Both the position numbers and the translations under genes were made by a program. A stretch of DNA of 64,000 nucleotides from Streptomyces sp. MJM8645 (lineage in GTDB: Bacteria; Actinomycetota; Actinomycetes; Streptomycetales; Streptomycetaceae). Position 1 is the first letter of the stretch; the number at the start of each line of letters is the position of its first letter. Below, piece by piece: positions 48,305-57,020 of the stretch. The notes beneath the pieces are model-generated. The model did not search any database, was not told the DNA's origin, and saw nothing but the letters and a program-made list of their open reading frames with translations. The DNA lies in assembly GCF_001625365.1 (NCBI RefSeq), contig NZ_LJJF01000002.1, positions 372,001 to 436,000 on the forward strand, given 5' to 3'.

Positions 48305-50365
48305 TCAGCGGACCGGGGCGGCCCGCAGGGGGAAGTGGCAGGCGGCCAGGTGGTCGTCGGGGCCGAAGGCGGTGAGCGGTGGCTCGACCTCCGCGCAGAT
48401 CTGCTGCGCCGCCGCGCAGCGGGTGCGGAAGCGGCAGCCGGACGGCGGGTCGATCGCGGACGGGAGCTCCCCGGCGACGCCCCGGCTGCTCTTGGCCTTC
48501 TCCACCACCGGGTCGGCCACGGGGATGGTGTCCAGCAGGCCGCGGGTGTAGTGGTGCACCGGCCGGGCGTACACCGACGGCGCGGGGCCGATCTCCACCA
48601 GCTTGCCCAGGTACATCACGCCGATCCGGTCGGACAGGTACCGGACCACGGACAGGTCGTGCGAGATGAACAGGTACGACAGTCCGAGTTCGCCCTGCAG
48701 ATCGCTCATCAGGTTGAGCACCTGCGACTGGATCGACACGTCCAGGGCCGAGACGGGCTCGTCCGCGACGATGAGCTTGGGGCGCAGGGCCAGCGCGCGG
48801 GCCAGTCCGATGCGCTGGCGCTGGCCGCCGGAGAACTCGTGCGGGTAGCGGTCCAGGGCGGTGAGCGGCAGGCCGACCAGGTCGAAGATCTGCCTGATCC
48901 GCCGGTCGCGCTCGGCCTGGCCGTCGACCCGGTGGATGTCCAGCGGCTCGCGCATGATCGAGTGGACGGGCATCCGCGGGTTCATCGCCGCGTAGGAGTC
49001 CTGGAACATCAGCTGGACGTCCCGGCGCAGTCGGCGGCGCTCGGCCCGTGGCGCCAGGGCCAGGTCCCGGCCCTCGAACACCAGGCTGCCGCTGGTGGGC
49101 CGCTCCAGGCCGACGATGAGCTTGCCGACGGTGGTCTTGCCGCAGCCGGACTCGCCGACCAGGCCGAGCGTCTCTCCCCGGCGGACCGTCAGGGAGATGT
49201 CGGCCACGGCGCTGACCGCGCCCACGGCCCGGCGCAGGATCAGGCCGCTGGTGACCGCGTACTCCTTGACCAGGTTGTCGATGCGCAGCAGCGGCTCGGC
49301 CGGCGCCTCCTCGGGCACCGCAGCGGCCCGCACCTCCGGGGCCCCTACGGCCGTCGCCGGGCGCGGCGCCACGGCCGTCGGGCGGCCGCCCGGCTCGGCC
49401 TCGCCGACCGGGAAGTAGCAGGCGTAGCGGTGTTCCGGGACCTCCCCGGACAGCGGCGGCTCCTGCGTGTGGCACTGCTCGGTGGCGTAGCGGCAGCGCG
49501 CGGCGAACCGGCAGCCGGGCGGTGGGGTGGTCAGGTCCGGCGGCAGGCCGGGGATCGAGTAGAGCCGGCCGCCGGACTCGGCGAAACGTTCCGGCAGCGA
49601 TTCGAACAGCGCCTCGGTGTACGGGTGGCGGGGGTGGGTGTAGAGCTCCTCGGTGCCGGTGGTCTCGACGACCTTCCCGGCGTACATGACGGCGATCCGG
49701 TCGGCCCGTCCGGCGATGACGCCGAGGTCGTGGGTGACGAGGATGACGGCCATGCCGAGCTGCTGCTTGAGGTGGTCGATGAGTTCGAGGATCTGCTTCT
49801 GGACGGTGACGTCGAGGGCGGTGGTCGGCTCGTCGGCGATGAGCAGTTTGGGCTCGTTGGCCAGGGCCATGGCGATCATGGCCCGTTGGCGCATCCCGCC
49901 GGACAGTTCGTGCGGGTAGACCAGGGCCCGCCGGGCCGGGCTGGGCATCCCCACCAGGGACAGCACCTCGACGGCGCGCTCGTGCGCCTCCTTCCGGGAG
50001 GCCCGGCGGTGGATGCGCACGGACTCGGAGATCTGCCGGCCGATGGTCATCGTCGGGTTGAGCGAGGTGGTCGGGTCCTGGAAGATCATCCCGATGTCGT
50101 TGCCGCGCACCCGGTCCATCTTCTCGGGGCCGAGCGCGAGCAGGTCGCGGCCGTCGAGCAGGACCCGGCCGTCGACGACGCTGCCGCCGTTGGGCAGCAG
50201 CTGCATGATCGACATGGCGGTCATGGTCTTGCCGCAGCCCGACTCGCCGACGATGCCGAGGGTCTCGCCCACGTCCACCGCGAGGTCGACGCCGTCCAGG
50301 GCGTGCACCACCGAGCGCTTCAGCCGGATCTCGGTGCGCAGGCCGGTCACTTCGAGGAGCGCCAC
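48305..50365 (-). CDS. Fused dipeptide/oligopeptide ABC transporter ATPase (DppD-DppF type)
   Basis: A 686-residue cytoplasmic ATPase with two complete nucleotide-binding domains. The first has Walker A GESGCGKT (about residue 40), signature LSGGMRQR and Walker B LLIADEP. The second has a second GESGCGKT, signature FSGGQRQR and LIVADEP. Each is followed by the oligopeptide-family C-terminal extension (PPGCRFAARCRYA and PPSGCRFRTRCAAAQ), whose cysteines can bind an iron-sulfur cluster in relatives. The GTG start at 50365 follows GGAGG. It is the last gene of a four-gene operon, 19 bases after the DppC-like permease, and drives peptide uptake. Confidence 0.96.
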   Translation of the reverse strand: MALLEVTGLRTEIRLKRSVVHALDGVDLAVDVGETLGIVGESGCGKTMTAMSIMQLLPNGGSVVDGRVLLDGRDLLALGPEKMDRVRGNDIGMIFQDPTTSLNPTMTIGRQISESVRIHRRASRKEAHERAVEVLSLVGMPSPARRALVYPHELSGGMRQRAMIAMALANEPKLLIADEPTTALDVTVQKQILELIDHLKQQLGMAVILVTHDLGVIAGRADRIAVMYAGKVVETTGTEELYTHPRHPYTEALFESLPERFAESGGRLYSIPGLPPDLTTPPPGCRFAARCRYATEQCHTQEPPLSGEVPEHRYACYFPVGEAEPGGRPTAVAPRPATAVGAPEVRAAAVPEEAPAEPLLRIDNLVKEYAVTSGLILRRAVGAVSAVADISLTVRRGETLGLVGESGCGKTTVGKLIVGLERPTSGSLVFEGRDLALAPRAERRRLRRDVQLMFQDSYAAMNPRMPVHSIMREPLDIHRVDGQAERDRRIRQIFDLVGLPLTALDRYPHEFSGGQRQRIGLARALALRPKLIVADEPVSALDVSIQSQVLNLMSDLQGELGLSYLFISHDLSVVRYLSDRIGVMYLGKLVEIGPAPSVYARPVHHYTRGLLDTIPVADPVVEKAKSSRGVAGELPSAIDPPSGCRFRTRCAAAQQICAEVEPPLTAFGPDDHLAACHFPLRAAPVR

Positions 50366-50384
50366 TGCTGATCCTCCGTCGGGT

Positions 50385-51302
50385 TCACCGCTTCTGCAGC
50401 CGGGTTTCGAAGGCGTCGCGCAGGGCGTCGCCGATCACGTTGAAGCACAGGATGACCAGGATGATCACGGCGGCGGGCGGATAGATCATCCACCAGCAGC
50501 CCTGGCCGGCGAAGGTGGTGCCGACGTCGAGCATGCCCCCCAGGTCGTTGTTGGGGGCCTGGAGGCCCAGGCCGATGTAGCTGAGCGTGGACAGGGCGAA
50601 GACCGCGTCGGCGATCGAGAACGTGGTGTTGACGATCGTCGTCCCGATGGTGTTGGGCAGGATGTGCTTCAGCACGATCCGTCGGCCGCCCGCGCCCATC
50701 ATCCGGGACGCGGCCACGTACTCGCGGACCTTGATCGCCAGGGCCTCGCCGCGGACCAGGCGGGTGATGCCGAACCAGGAGGTCAGGCCGACCTCCAGGA
50801 TCAGCATGGTCTTGCTCTTCCCGTAGACGCTGCTGAGGTAGATCAGCAGGAAGATCAGCGGGAAGGACATGAAGGAGTCGATCACCCGCATCATCAACGC
50901 GTCGATCCAGCCGCCCAGGTAGCCCGCGACCGCGCCGTACAGCGCGCCGAGGACGGCGGCGATCAGACCGGCGGCGAGGCCGATCTCCAGGCTGGTCTGC
51001 CCGCCGACCATCACCTTGCCGAGCTCGTCGATGCCGTCGTTGTCCGTGCCGAGCGGGTGCCCGGCGCCCGGCGGCAGGGTGACGGCGGAGAGGTTCACCA
51101 CCGAGGTGTCGGCGTGGTAGAACAGCGGGCCGAGGAAGCAGAAGGCGATGATCGCGACCAGGACGACGACGGCGACCAGGGCCAGCCTGTTCTCGGCGAA
51201 GACCTCCGCGCCGCGCCGGAGCATCGAGCGGGGCCGCCCGGCCGGCTCCCCGCCCGGGGCGGAGGCGGGCCGACCTTCCGTCGAATCGTGTGTCAGGGCC
51301 AT
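50385..51302 (-). CDS. Peptide ABC transporter permease, DppC type
   Basis: A 305-residue inner-membrane permease. An N-terminal transmembrane segment at about 40-62 (LALVAVVVLVAIIAFCFLGP) is followed by the binding-protein-dependent transport core with about five more helices. The EAA-like loop reads EYVAASRMMGAGGRRIVLKHILPN, the ATPase contact site. ATG 51302 overlaps the stop of the DppB-like gene as TGATG, so translation is coupled. It pairs with that protein to form the channel of the peptide importer. Confidence 0.95.
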   Translation of the reverse strand: MALTHDSTEGRPASAPGGEPAGRPRSMLRRGAEVFAENRLALVAVVVLVAIIAFCFLGPLFYHADTSVVNLSAVTLPPGAGHPLGTDNDGIDELGKVMVGGQTSLEIGLAAGLIAAVLGALYGAVAGYLGGWIDALMMRVIDSFMSFPLIFLLIYLSSVYGKSKTMLILEVGLTSWFGITRLVRGEALAIKVREYVAASRMMGAGGRRIVLKHILPNTIGTTIVNTTFSIADAVFALSTLSYIGLGLQAPNNDLGGMLDVGTTFAGQGCWWMIYPPAAVIILVILCFNVIGDALRDAFETRLQKR

Positions 51303-52246
51303 CAGGTGAGCCTCACTCGTGGGTCCAGCACGGCGTAGCCGACGTCGGCCAGCAGCGAGCCGACCACGGTGGTCACCGCGGTGAGCAGGGTGGCCGCCAA
51401 GGTGATGCCGTAGTCGTTCTGCAGCGCGGCACGGGTGGTCAGCAGGCCGATGCCCTGGATGTTGAAGACGTACTCGACGATCAGCGCGCCGCCGACCAGC
51501 GCGGGCAGCGAGAGGCCGACCAGGGTGACCATCGGGATCAGGGCGTTGCGCAGCACGTGGCCGTACAGGGTGCGGCGCCGGGAGGCGCCCTTGGCCTGGG
51601 CGGACCGTACGTAGTCCTGGGTGATCTGGTCCAGCACCCCGGAGCGCATGTACCGGCTGTAGCCGGCCACGGTGGTGACGGTCAGGGTCAGGACGGGCAG
51701 GCAGACGGCCCCGGGGTGGGTCAGCGCGTCACCGAAGGTGGCCACCTGGTCCTGCACCGAGACCCAGTGCAGGTCGTCCTCGAACCACTGCTGGATCAGG
51801 AAGCCGATGAAGAACGTCGGCACGCCGTAGGCGACGAAGGAGAACACCGTGAAGGCGTGGTCCAGCACGCTGTTGCGGCGGGTCGCCTGGAGCAGGCCCG
51901 CCGGCACCGCGATCAGCAGTGCGAGCAGCAGCGAGGCGCCGACGATGTAGGCGGAGGCGCCGAGGGCGTTGAACAGCAGGTCGGAGATCGGGCGCTGCTG
52001 GATGTAGTCGAAGCCCAGGTTGCCGTGCAACAGGCCGTCCAGCCAGGTCCAGTACTGCACGTAGACGGGGCGGTCCAGACCCATCTGCTGGGTCAGGTGG
52101 GCGATGTTGGCCGGGGTGGCGTGGGAGCCGAGGATCGCCCGGACCGGGCCGCCCGGCATGAGCTGCATCAGGCCGAAGGAGATGACGGTGACCATCAGCA
52201 CCGTCAGGAGGGCCTGGAACAGCCGTCGGATGAGGTAGGCCGTCAC
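51302..52246 (-). CDS. Peptide ABC transporter permease, DppB type
   Basis: A 314-residue inner-membrane permease. The first helix at about 10-30 is followed by the family hallmark MPGGPVRAILG, a periplasmic loop, and the core with the ATPase-contact loop QDYVRSAQAKGASRRRTLYGHVLRN. The usual DppB signature of the last helices (GLSLPALVGGALIVEYVFNIQGIG) is intact. GTG 52246 is the start, with a weak G-rich ribosome site. It is second in the operon, 46 bases after the binding-protein gene. Confidence 0.95.
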   Translation of the reverse strand: MTAYLIRRLFQALLTVLMVTVISFGLMQLMPGGPVRAILGSHATPANIAHLTQQMGLDRPVYVQYWTWLDGLLHGNLGFDYIQQRPISDLLFNALGASAYIVGASLLLALLIAVPAGLLQATRRNSVLDHAFTVFSFVAYGVPTFFIGFLIQQWFEDDLHWVSVQDQVATFGDALTHPGAVCLPVLTLTVTTVAGYSRYMRSGVLDQITQDYVRSAQAKGASRRRTLYGHVLRNALIPMVTLVGLSLPALVGGALIVEYVFNIQGIGLLTTRAALQNDYGITLAATLLTAVTTVVGSLLADVGYAVLDPRVRLT

Positions 52247-52292
52247 CGCCGCCCCCCGAGGGGGGCAGCGGCGACGCCGTTACGGATGGCCG

Positions 52293-54197
52293 TCATTTCG
52301 TGTAGTACCAGTACTCCGGCTCGTAGCCCTGGAAGGGGTCACCGGCGTCGAGGTGCAGCTTCTTGGTGACCTCGCTGATCGCGAGCGTGTTGGGGGTGTA
52401 GATGACCGGCTGGACGCCCGCGATGTAGTCCTCGTAGGCGTACAGGTCGTTGACGTCGCTGCCGGTCGTGGTCTTGACGATCAGCTGGTCCAGCTTCGGG
52501 TCGGAGAAGCTCCAGACGTTCGGCCCGGCTCCGGTGGCGAACAGCGCGTCGCCGGTCGGGTAGTAGTCGGGGGCGTAGACCCAGCCGCCGTAGAGCAGGC
52601 CCTGCCACTGGCAGCCGGCCGGCTGCGCGTCGCTGCAGGCCACGCCCTCGTTGCCGATGGTGTTCTGGGTCTGGCTGACCATGGTGATGCCGATGCCCGC
52701 CTTGGCCGCGTCCGAGCGCATGTCCGCCGCCATGGTGTCCAGCGCGGCCTGGCCGGAGGGGTAGTCGAGCGTGAACGCGGCCTTGGTGCCCGCCGCGATG
52801 CCGGCGCCGCACTGGTTCGGGCCAGTGCCCGGGTCGGTGCAGGTGGCCGGGACGCTGTCGGTGTTCCAGCCGTGGCTGCTCAGCAGCTGTTTGGCGGCCG
52901 CCGGGTCGTAGGTGGCCCGCTCGGACTGGCTCTTGGGGGAGAGCGGGTTGCCGGCCGGGAGGCTGGGCACGGCGCCGGTGCTCGGGTAGCCCCAGCCCTT
53001 CCAGATGCCGTTGATGATGCCCTGCTGGTCGACGGTGTCCTGGACGGCCTTGGTGAAGTAGGGCTGCTTGAACAGCGGGCCCACGGCCGGGTTGGCGAAG
53101 TTGATCTGGTAGTACGAGATCTCGTCCAGGTAGGTCGGGGCCGGGATGTAGTAGCCCGCGCTGCTCAACGGGTTGCCCGCGTCCGGGTTCTTGGCGTTGA
53201 AGGTCGGGGAGTTCTCGGCCGGCAGGTAGCCGACGTCGATGGCGTTGGCGCCGCCGCTGCCGGCCTTCAGGTCCGCGTACTCGGTGGTGGCCGAGGTGTA
53301 GGGGACGAAGTCCACCTCGTCGAGGTGCGGCTTCTGCGGGCCCGAGTAGGCGGTGTTCGGCACGATCCCGTACGCGCCGGAGGTGCCGTTGTAGTTCTTG
53401 AGCTTCCACGGGCCGTCGACCACCGACCACAGCGGGCTGCCCGCGAAGTCGCCGCCCTTGGTCGACTGCGCGCTGAGGTAGGCGTAGTCGGCCGCGCAGT
53501 CCTTCGCGGCGGCGTCCGAGCCGAACGCGTCGCTCGCGCAACTGCCCTTCTGCCCCTGGCCGGTGAGGTCCCAGGCGAGCGGCATCGGGGTGATCTGGCT
53601 GAGCTCGTCGTCGGTGAACCAGGTCTGGTTGACCGGGGTGTTGAGGGTCAGCGTCAGGGTCTGGCCCGAGGCGGTCGCCGAAGCCACGTTGTCCGGGAAG
53701 TACTTGGCGCCGATCGCCGGGTTCGGCGGGGTGTAGTAGCCGCTGTTCGACGACTCGGCCTTGGCCATGTTGATCCAGAACAGCACGTCCTGGGCGTTGA
53801 CGTCCTCACCGTTGGACCACTTCCACGGCTTGACCTGGACGGTGACGGTCGTGCCGTCCGCGCTCCAGGTGGGCGCCTCGCCGAGGGACACCTCCGGGTC
53901 GAGGGTGACCTTGTCGTTCAGGCCCCAGTAGTACAGGGGGCGGTAGAACAGCTCCTGGAACTGACTGGTGTTCACCGTGCTGACCTGAGCCGGGGAGTCG
54001 AACGGCCAGATGGCGTCCGGGAAGGTGGACGGCGCCTCGGCGACCCGCACCACACCCCCCTGCACCGCCGCTCCGGCCGGCCCCGGGTTGCCGCTGCCGC
54101 CGCCCCCACCGCCGCCACTGCAGGCCGCGGCGGTTGCCACCACCGTGACCAGCGCCACCACCTGCGCGAATCTGCGCGCTCCTGCGGACTTCGTCAT
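52293..54197 (-). CDS. Peptide-binding lipoprotein of an ABC importer (DppA/OppA type)
   Basis: A 634-residue extracytoplasmic solute-binding protein. Residues 1-24 form a lipoprotein signal (VVALVTVVATAAAC) with the lipobox Cys followed by a Gly-rich tether. The mature part is a family 5 binding protein: RPLYYWGL, LDPEVSLGEAPTWSADGTTVTVQVKPWKWSNGE-type region, DVGYLPAEN, and the C-terminal YAYEDYIAGVQPVIYTPNT. It is larger than the usual 540 residues, suggesting a bulky peptide ligand. ATG 54197 has AAGG close upstream; the upstream GTG (54221) is less likely. It is the first gene of the operon. Confidence 0.93.
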   Translation of the reverse strand: MTKSAGARRFAQVVALVTVVATAAACSGGGGGGGSGNPGPAGAAVQGGVVRVAEAPSTFPDAIWPFDSPAQVSTVNTSQFQELFYRPLYYWGLNDKVTLDPEVSLGEAPTWSADGTTVTVQVKPWKWSNGEDVNAQDVLFWINMAKAESSNSGYYTPPNPAIGAKYFPDNVASATASGQTLTLTLNTPVNQTWFTDDELSQITPMPLAWDLTGQGQKGSCASDAFGSDAAAKDCAADYAYLSAQSTKGGDFAGSPLWSVVDGPWKLKNYNGTSGAYGIVPNTAYSGPQKPHLDEVDFVPYTSATTEYADLKAGSGGANAIDVGYLPAENSPTFNAKNPDAGNPLSSAGYYIPAPTYLDEISYYQINFANPAVGPLFKQPYFTKAVQDTVDQQGIINGIWKGWGYPSTGAVPSLPAGNPLSPKSQSERATYDPAAAKQLLSSHGWNTDSVPATCTDPGTGPNQCGAGIAAGTKAAFTLDYPSGQAALDTMAADMRSDAAKAGIGITMVSQTQNTIGNEGVACSDAQPAGCQWQGLLYGGWVYAPDYYPTGDALFATGAGPNVWSFSDPKLDQLIVKTTTGSDVNDLYAYEDYIAGVQPVIYTPNTLAISEVTKKLHLDAGDPFQGYEPEYWYYTK

Positions 54198-54613
54198 CCT
54201 TGACTTGCCCCTCTCCCCCACGTGAACACCACGAGTTCTTTCCTTGCGCGACCTGACGGTTCGCCGACGCGGGCATGGCGATGCCGTGGCCGGGCAAGGT
54301 GAGCGGCTTTCCCGACGGCGGGAAGGCACCGGCGTCCGTGGGCTTCAGCCGCTTGCTGCGTGCTGGCCCTGCCCCGTCCGGTGCTATTAGTTAGACCGAT
54401 TTTTCGAACAGAGAGAAGCCTTGGGGACGACTCGTGTTCGTCAAGTTTCCATCAAGGAAAGGATCTTGACGCTGCGTCGCATGGTTCCGGCGGAGGGACC
54501 GGCCAGAGTTCTTACCTGCCTTTGTCGTCGCTCTGCCGAACCGCTGACCGGCACCCGGCAGGGTCGTGCCCACACCGACCGCAGGACGCGCAGGACGCAC
54601 GGAGGGCACCACG
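54198..54613. promoter_or_regulatory. Divergent promoter region with a hairpin
   Basis: This gap separates the importer operon (minus) from the secreted hydrolase (plus). Around 54385-54480 the sequence is unusually A/T-rich. GTCAAG (54440-54445) pairs with CTTGAC (54465-54470), enclosing TTTCC/GGAAA, making a nested imperfect hairpin. It could be an operator or leader structure for the plus-strand gene. No small gene is supported. Confidence 0.45.
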
Positions 54614-56230
54614 ATGACGACGAACACGGCAGCGAGCATGGCGGCGAGCATGGCGGCAGAGACGACCGGCACGGAGGCTGAGACGACCGCGAGCCGGGCG
54701 AAGGAGCCGGCCCGCCGGAGCGGGCTGGCCGCCGCCGCGCTGGCGGTGCTGGCCGCGGTGCTGCCGGTCACCACCGCCTCGCCCGCGCAGGCCGCCCCCA
54801 CCGGGGCGGCGGGCCGGCCCGCGTGGTGCCCGACCATCCCCGGGCACCAGGTCGACTGCACGACCATGCGCCGCCCGCTGGTGGCGGACGAGCCGCGCCT
54901 GGGCGGCATCGGCGTGAGCTATGCGGTGGTGCGCCACAGCCGCCCCGGCCCCGCCCTGGGCACCATCGCGGTCAACCCCGGCGGCCCCGGCGAGACCCTC
55001 ATCGACCGCGCCGACCAGGTGGCCGGGGCACTGCAGGGGGTGCTGGACGACTACGACCTGCTCCTGCTGGACCCGCGCGGCACCGGCCGCTCCGGCCGAC
55101 TGCCCTGCGACGTCACCGAAGCCGACTACCGCTTCGCCCCGCGCCCCGCCCAGCGCGAGCTCGTCGCCGACTGCGCCGGGGAACTCGGCCCGCGCGCCCG
55201 CGGCTACACCAGCGCCGCCACCGCCGACGACCTCGATGCCGCCCGCGCGCGGCTGGGAGCCCCGAAGCTGGTCCTGTACGGCCTGTCGTACGGCACCTAC
55301 CTGATGCCGGTCTACGCCGACCGCCACCCCCAGCGGGTCGAGTCGATGGTGCTGTCCGGCGCCTACCCGCTCGCCTTCGACTCCCTGGCCCGGCCCGGCG
55401 CCCAGCAGGTCTCCCTGACGCTGCGCCGGATCTGCGAGCGCAGCGAGGCCTGCGACCCGGAAGGCGCCGTCCGCGACCTCGCCGCCACCACCGAGCGGCT
55501 GCGCACCCGCCCGCTGGTGCTGACCGCCTCCCTCGGCGGCAGGCCGCGCACCGTGGTCTTCAGCGAGGACAAGCTCGCCGACCTGATGTACGAACCCGCC
55601 ACCCGGGGCATCGGCCTGCACCCCGAGGAGCCCGGTCTGCTCGGCGCGCTGCCGGCCGCCCTGCACGCCCTCGCCACGGGCGACGACGCACCGCTGACCG
55701 CCCTGGTGCGCGCCGAGGTCGAGCACACCGGCACCGAGGACCAGGCCTCCTTCCTGGCCGTCACCTGCAACGACTACGCCCGCGCCTGGGACCCGGCCGC
55801 CCCGCCCGCCGAGCGCCGCCGCCAGTACCGGGCCGCGCTGGCCGCCACCGACCCGGCCGACTTCGGTGCCTTCAGCGTCAAGGGCTGGACCGAGGGACAG
55901 ACCGACGGCGGCGACAACTGCCTGTCCTGGCCGCGCCGCGGCACCGCCGACCCGCAGCCGACCGACCTGAAGAACGTGCCCGACGTGCCCGTCCTGGTGC
56001 TCTCCGGGGACCTCGACACCAACACCCCCGAGGCCAACTCCCGTCTTTCCGCCGCCCAGTTCCGCCGCAGCGCCTTCGTCTCGGTGCCCAACAGCGGGCA
56101 CGTCCCGGAGATGGAGTCCACCGGCTGCGCGGTGGACATCTCCACCCACTTCATCCGCACCGGCACGGTCGGCGACACCTCCTGCCTCGCGCACATCCCC
56201 CCGGTCCCCGTCGTCCCGGTCCCCCGCTGA
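54614..56230 (+). CDS. Secreted alpha/beta hydrolase, tripeptidyl-aminopeptidase-like (S33)
   Basis: A 538-residue exported hydrolase. ATG 54614 follows GGAGGGC. A long Thr/Ala-rich n-region leads to the hydrophobic core AAAALAVLAAVLPVTTASP, with cleavage near AQA-APT. The family opening VDCTTMRRPL, oxyanion NPGGPGE, nucleophile GLSYGTY, acid LSGDLDTNTP and His in NSGHVPEME are all present, so the triad is complete. Members release N-terminal di- or tripeptides. It is divergent from a peptide importer, so the pair could hydrolyse and import peptides; the regulator/kinase pair follows on the same strand. Confidence 0.92.
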   Translation: MTTNTAASMAASMAAETTGTEAETTASRAKEPARRSGLAAAALAVLAAVLPVTTASPAQAAPTGAAGRPAWCPTIPGHQVDCTTMRRPLVADEPRLGGIGVSYAVVRHSRPGPALGTIAVNPGGPGETLIDRADQVAGALQGVLDDYDLLLLDPRGTGRSGRLPCDVTEADYRFAPRPAQRELVADCAGELGPRARGYTSAATADDLDAARARLGAPKLVLYGLSYGTYLMPVYADRHPQRVESMVLSGAYPLAFDSLARPGAQQVSLTLRRICERSEACDPEGAVRDLAATTERLRTRPLVLTASLGGRPRTVVFSEDKLADLMYEPATRGIGLHPEEPGLLGALPAALHALATGDDAPLTALVRAEVEHTGTEDQASFLAVTCNDYARAWDPAAPPAERRRQYRAALAATDPADFGAFSVKGWTEGQTDGGDNCLSWPRRGTADPQPTDLKNVPDVPVLVLSGDLDTNTPEANSRLSAAQFRRSAFVSVPNSGHVPEMESTGCAVDISTHFIRTGTVGDTSCLAHIPPVPVVPVPR

Positions 56231-56318
56231 CCTGCCGACCCCCTGACCGGCCGCCCGACCCGCCGACCGACCGCCCCCGACCGGCATGACCACGCCCGCC
56301 ACCAGCGAAGATGACACC

Positions 56319-57020
56319 ATGACAGATCCCACCGCCGCCCGGCGCACCGTCCTGGTCGTCGAGGACGACCCCGGCGTCCGCAACACCCTCGACCACCTGC
56401 TGCGCTTCGAGGGCTACCGGGTACTCACCACCGCCGACGGACAGGAGGCCCTGGAGCTCCTGGAGCACCGGCACCCCGACCTCGCCGTGGTGGACGTGGT
56501 CATGCCCCGCCTCGACGGCCTCGCGCTGTGCCGGATGCTGCGCCGGCGCGGCGACCGCCTGCCCGTCCTGGTCCTCACCGCCCGCCACCAGCTCGGCGAC
56601 CGGGTCGCCGGGCTCGACGCCGGCGCCGACGACTACCTGGCCAAGCCCTTCGCCACCGAGGAACTCCTGGCCCGCATACGCGCCCTGCTGCGCCGCACCG
56701 AGCCGCTCGGCGGCGAGAGCGCCGAACTCGGCCTCGACGACCTCGCCCTGGACCCCGGCACCCGCCAGGCCCACCGCGCCGGGCGCCGGCTCGACCTGAC
56801 CAAGACCGAGTTCGACCTGCTGGAACTACTCCTGCGCAACCAGGGCACCGTCCTGACCCGCCACCAGATCTACGAACGCATCTGGGGCTACGACTTCGAC
56901 ACCGACTCGCGCTCACTCGACGTCTACATCGGCTACCTGCGCCGCAAGACCGAGGACGGCGGCGCGCCCCGGCTGATCCACACCGTGCGCAACGTCGGCT
57001 ACACCGCCAGGACCGCCTGA
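56319..57020 (+). CDS. OmpR/PhoB-type response regulator
   Basis: A 233-residue cytoplasmic regulator. The receiver domain has the acidic pair EDD (residues 15-17), phosphoacceptor Asp 59 (VVDVVMPRLDG) and Lys 109 (YLAKPF). The C-terminal winged helix carries LDLTKTEFDLLELLLRNQG and RSLDVYIGYLRRK. ATG 56319 with GAAG at 8 bases is preferred; ATG 56286 is in frame but lacks a ribosome site. The stop TGA overlaps the kinase ATG, so the pair is translationally coupled. It may control the neighbouring peptidase and importer, though no binding site was identified. Confidence 0.94.
   Translation: MTDPTAARRTVLVVEDDPGVRNTLDHLLRFEGYRVLTTADGQEALELLEHRHPDLAVVDVVMPRLDGLALCRMLRRRGDRLPVLVLTARHQLGDRVAGLDAGADDYLAKPFATEELLARIRALLRRTEPLGGESAELGLDDLALDPGTRQAHRAGRRLDLTKTEFDLLELLLRNQGTVLTRHQIYERIWGYDFDTDSRSLDVYIGYLRRKTEDGGAPRLIHTVRNVGYTARTA

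Noticed and set aside
44397..49475. Minus-strand open frame of about 1690 codons
   Set aside because: It is the shadow of the nuclease-lectin gene and part of the ATPase gene. Composition is low-complexity (Ala/Arg/Gly/Val) and it crosses a strong terminator between two real genes.
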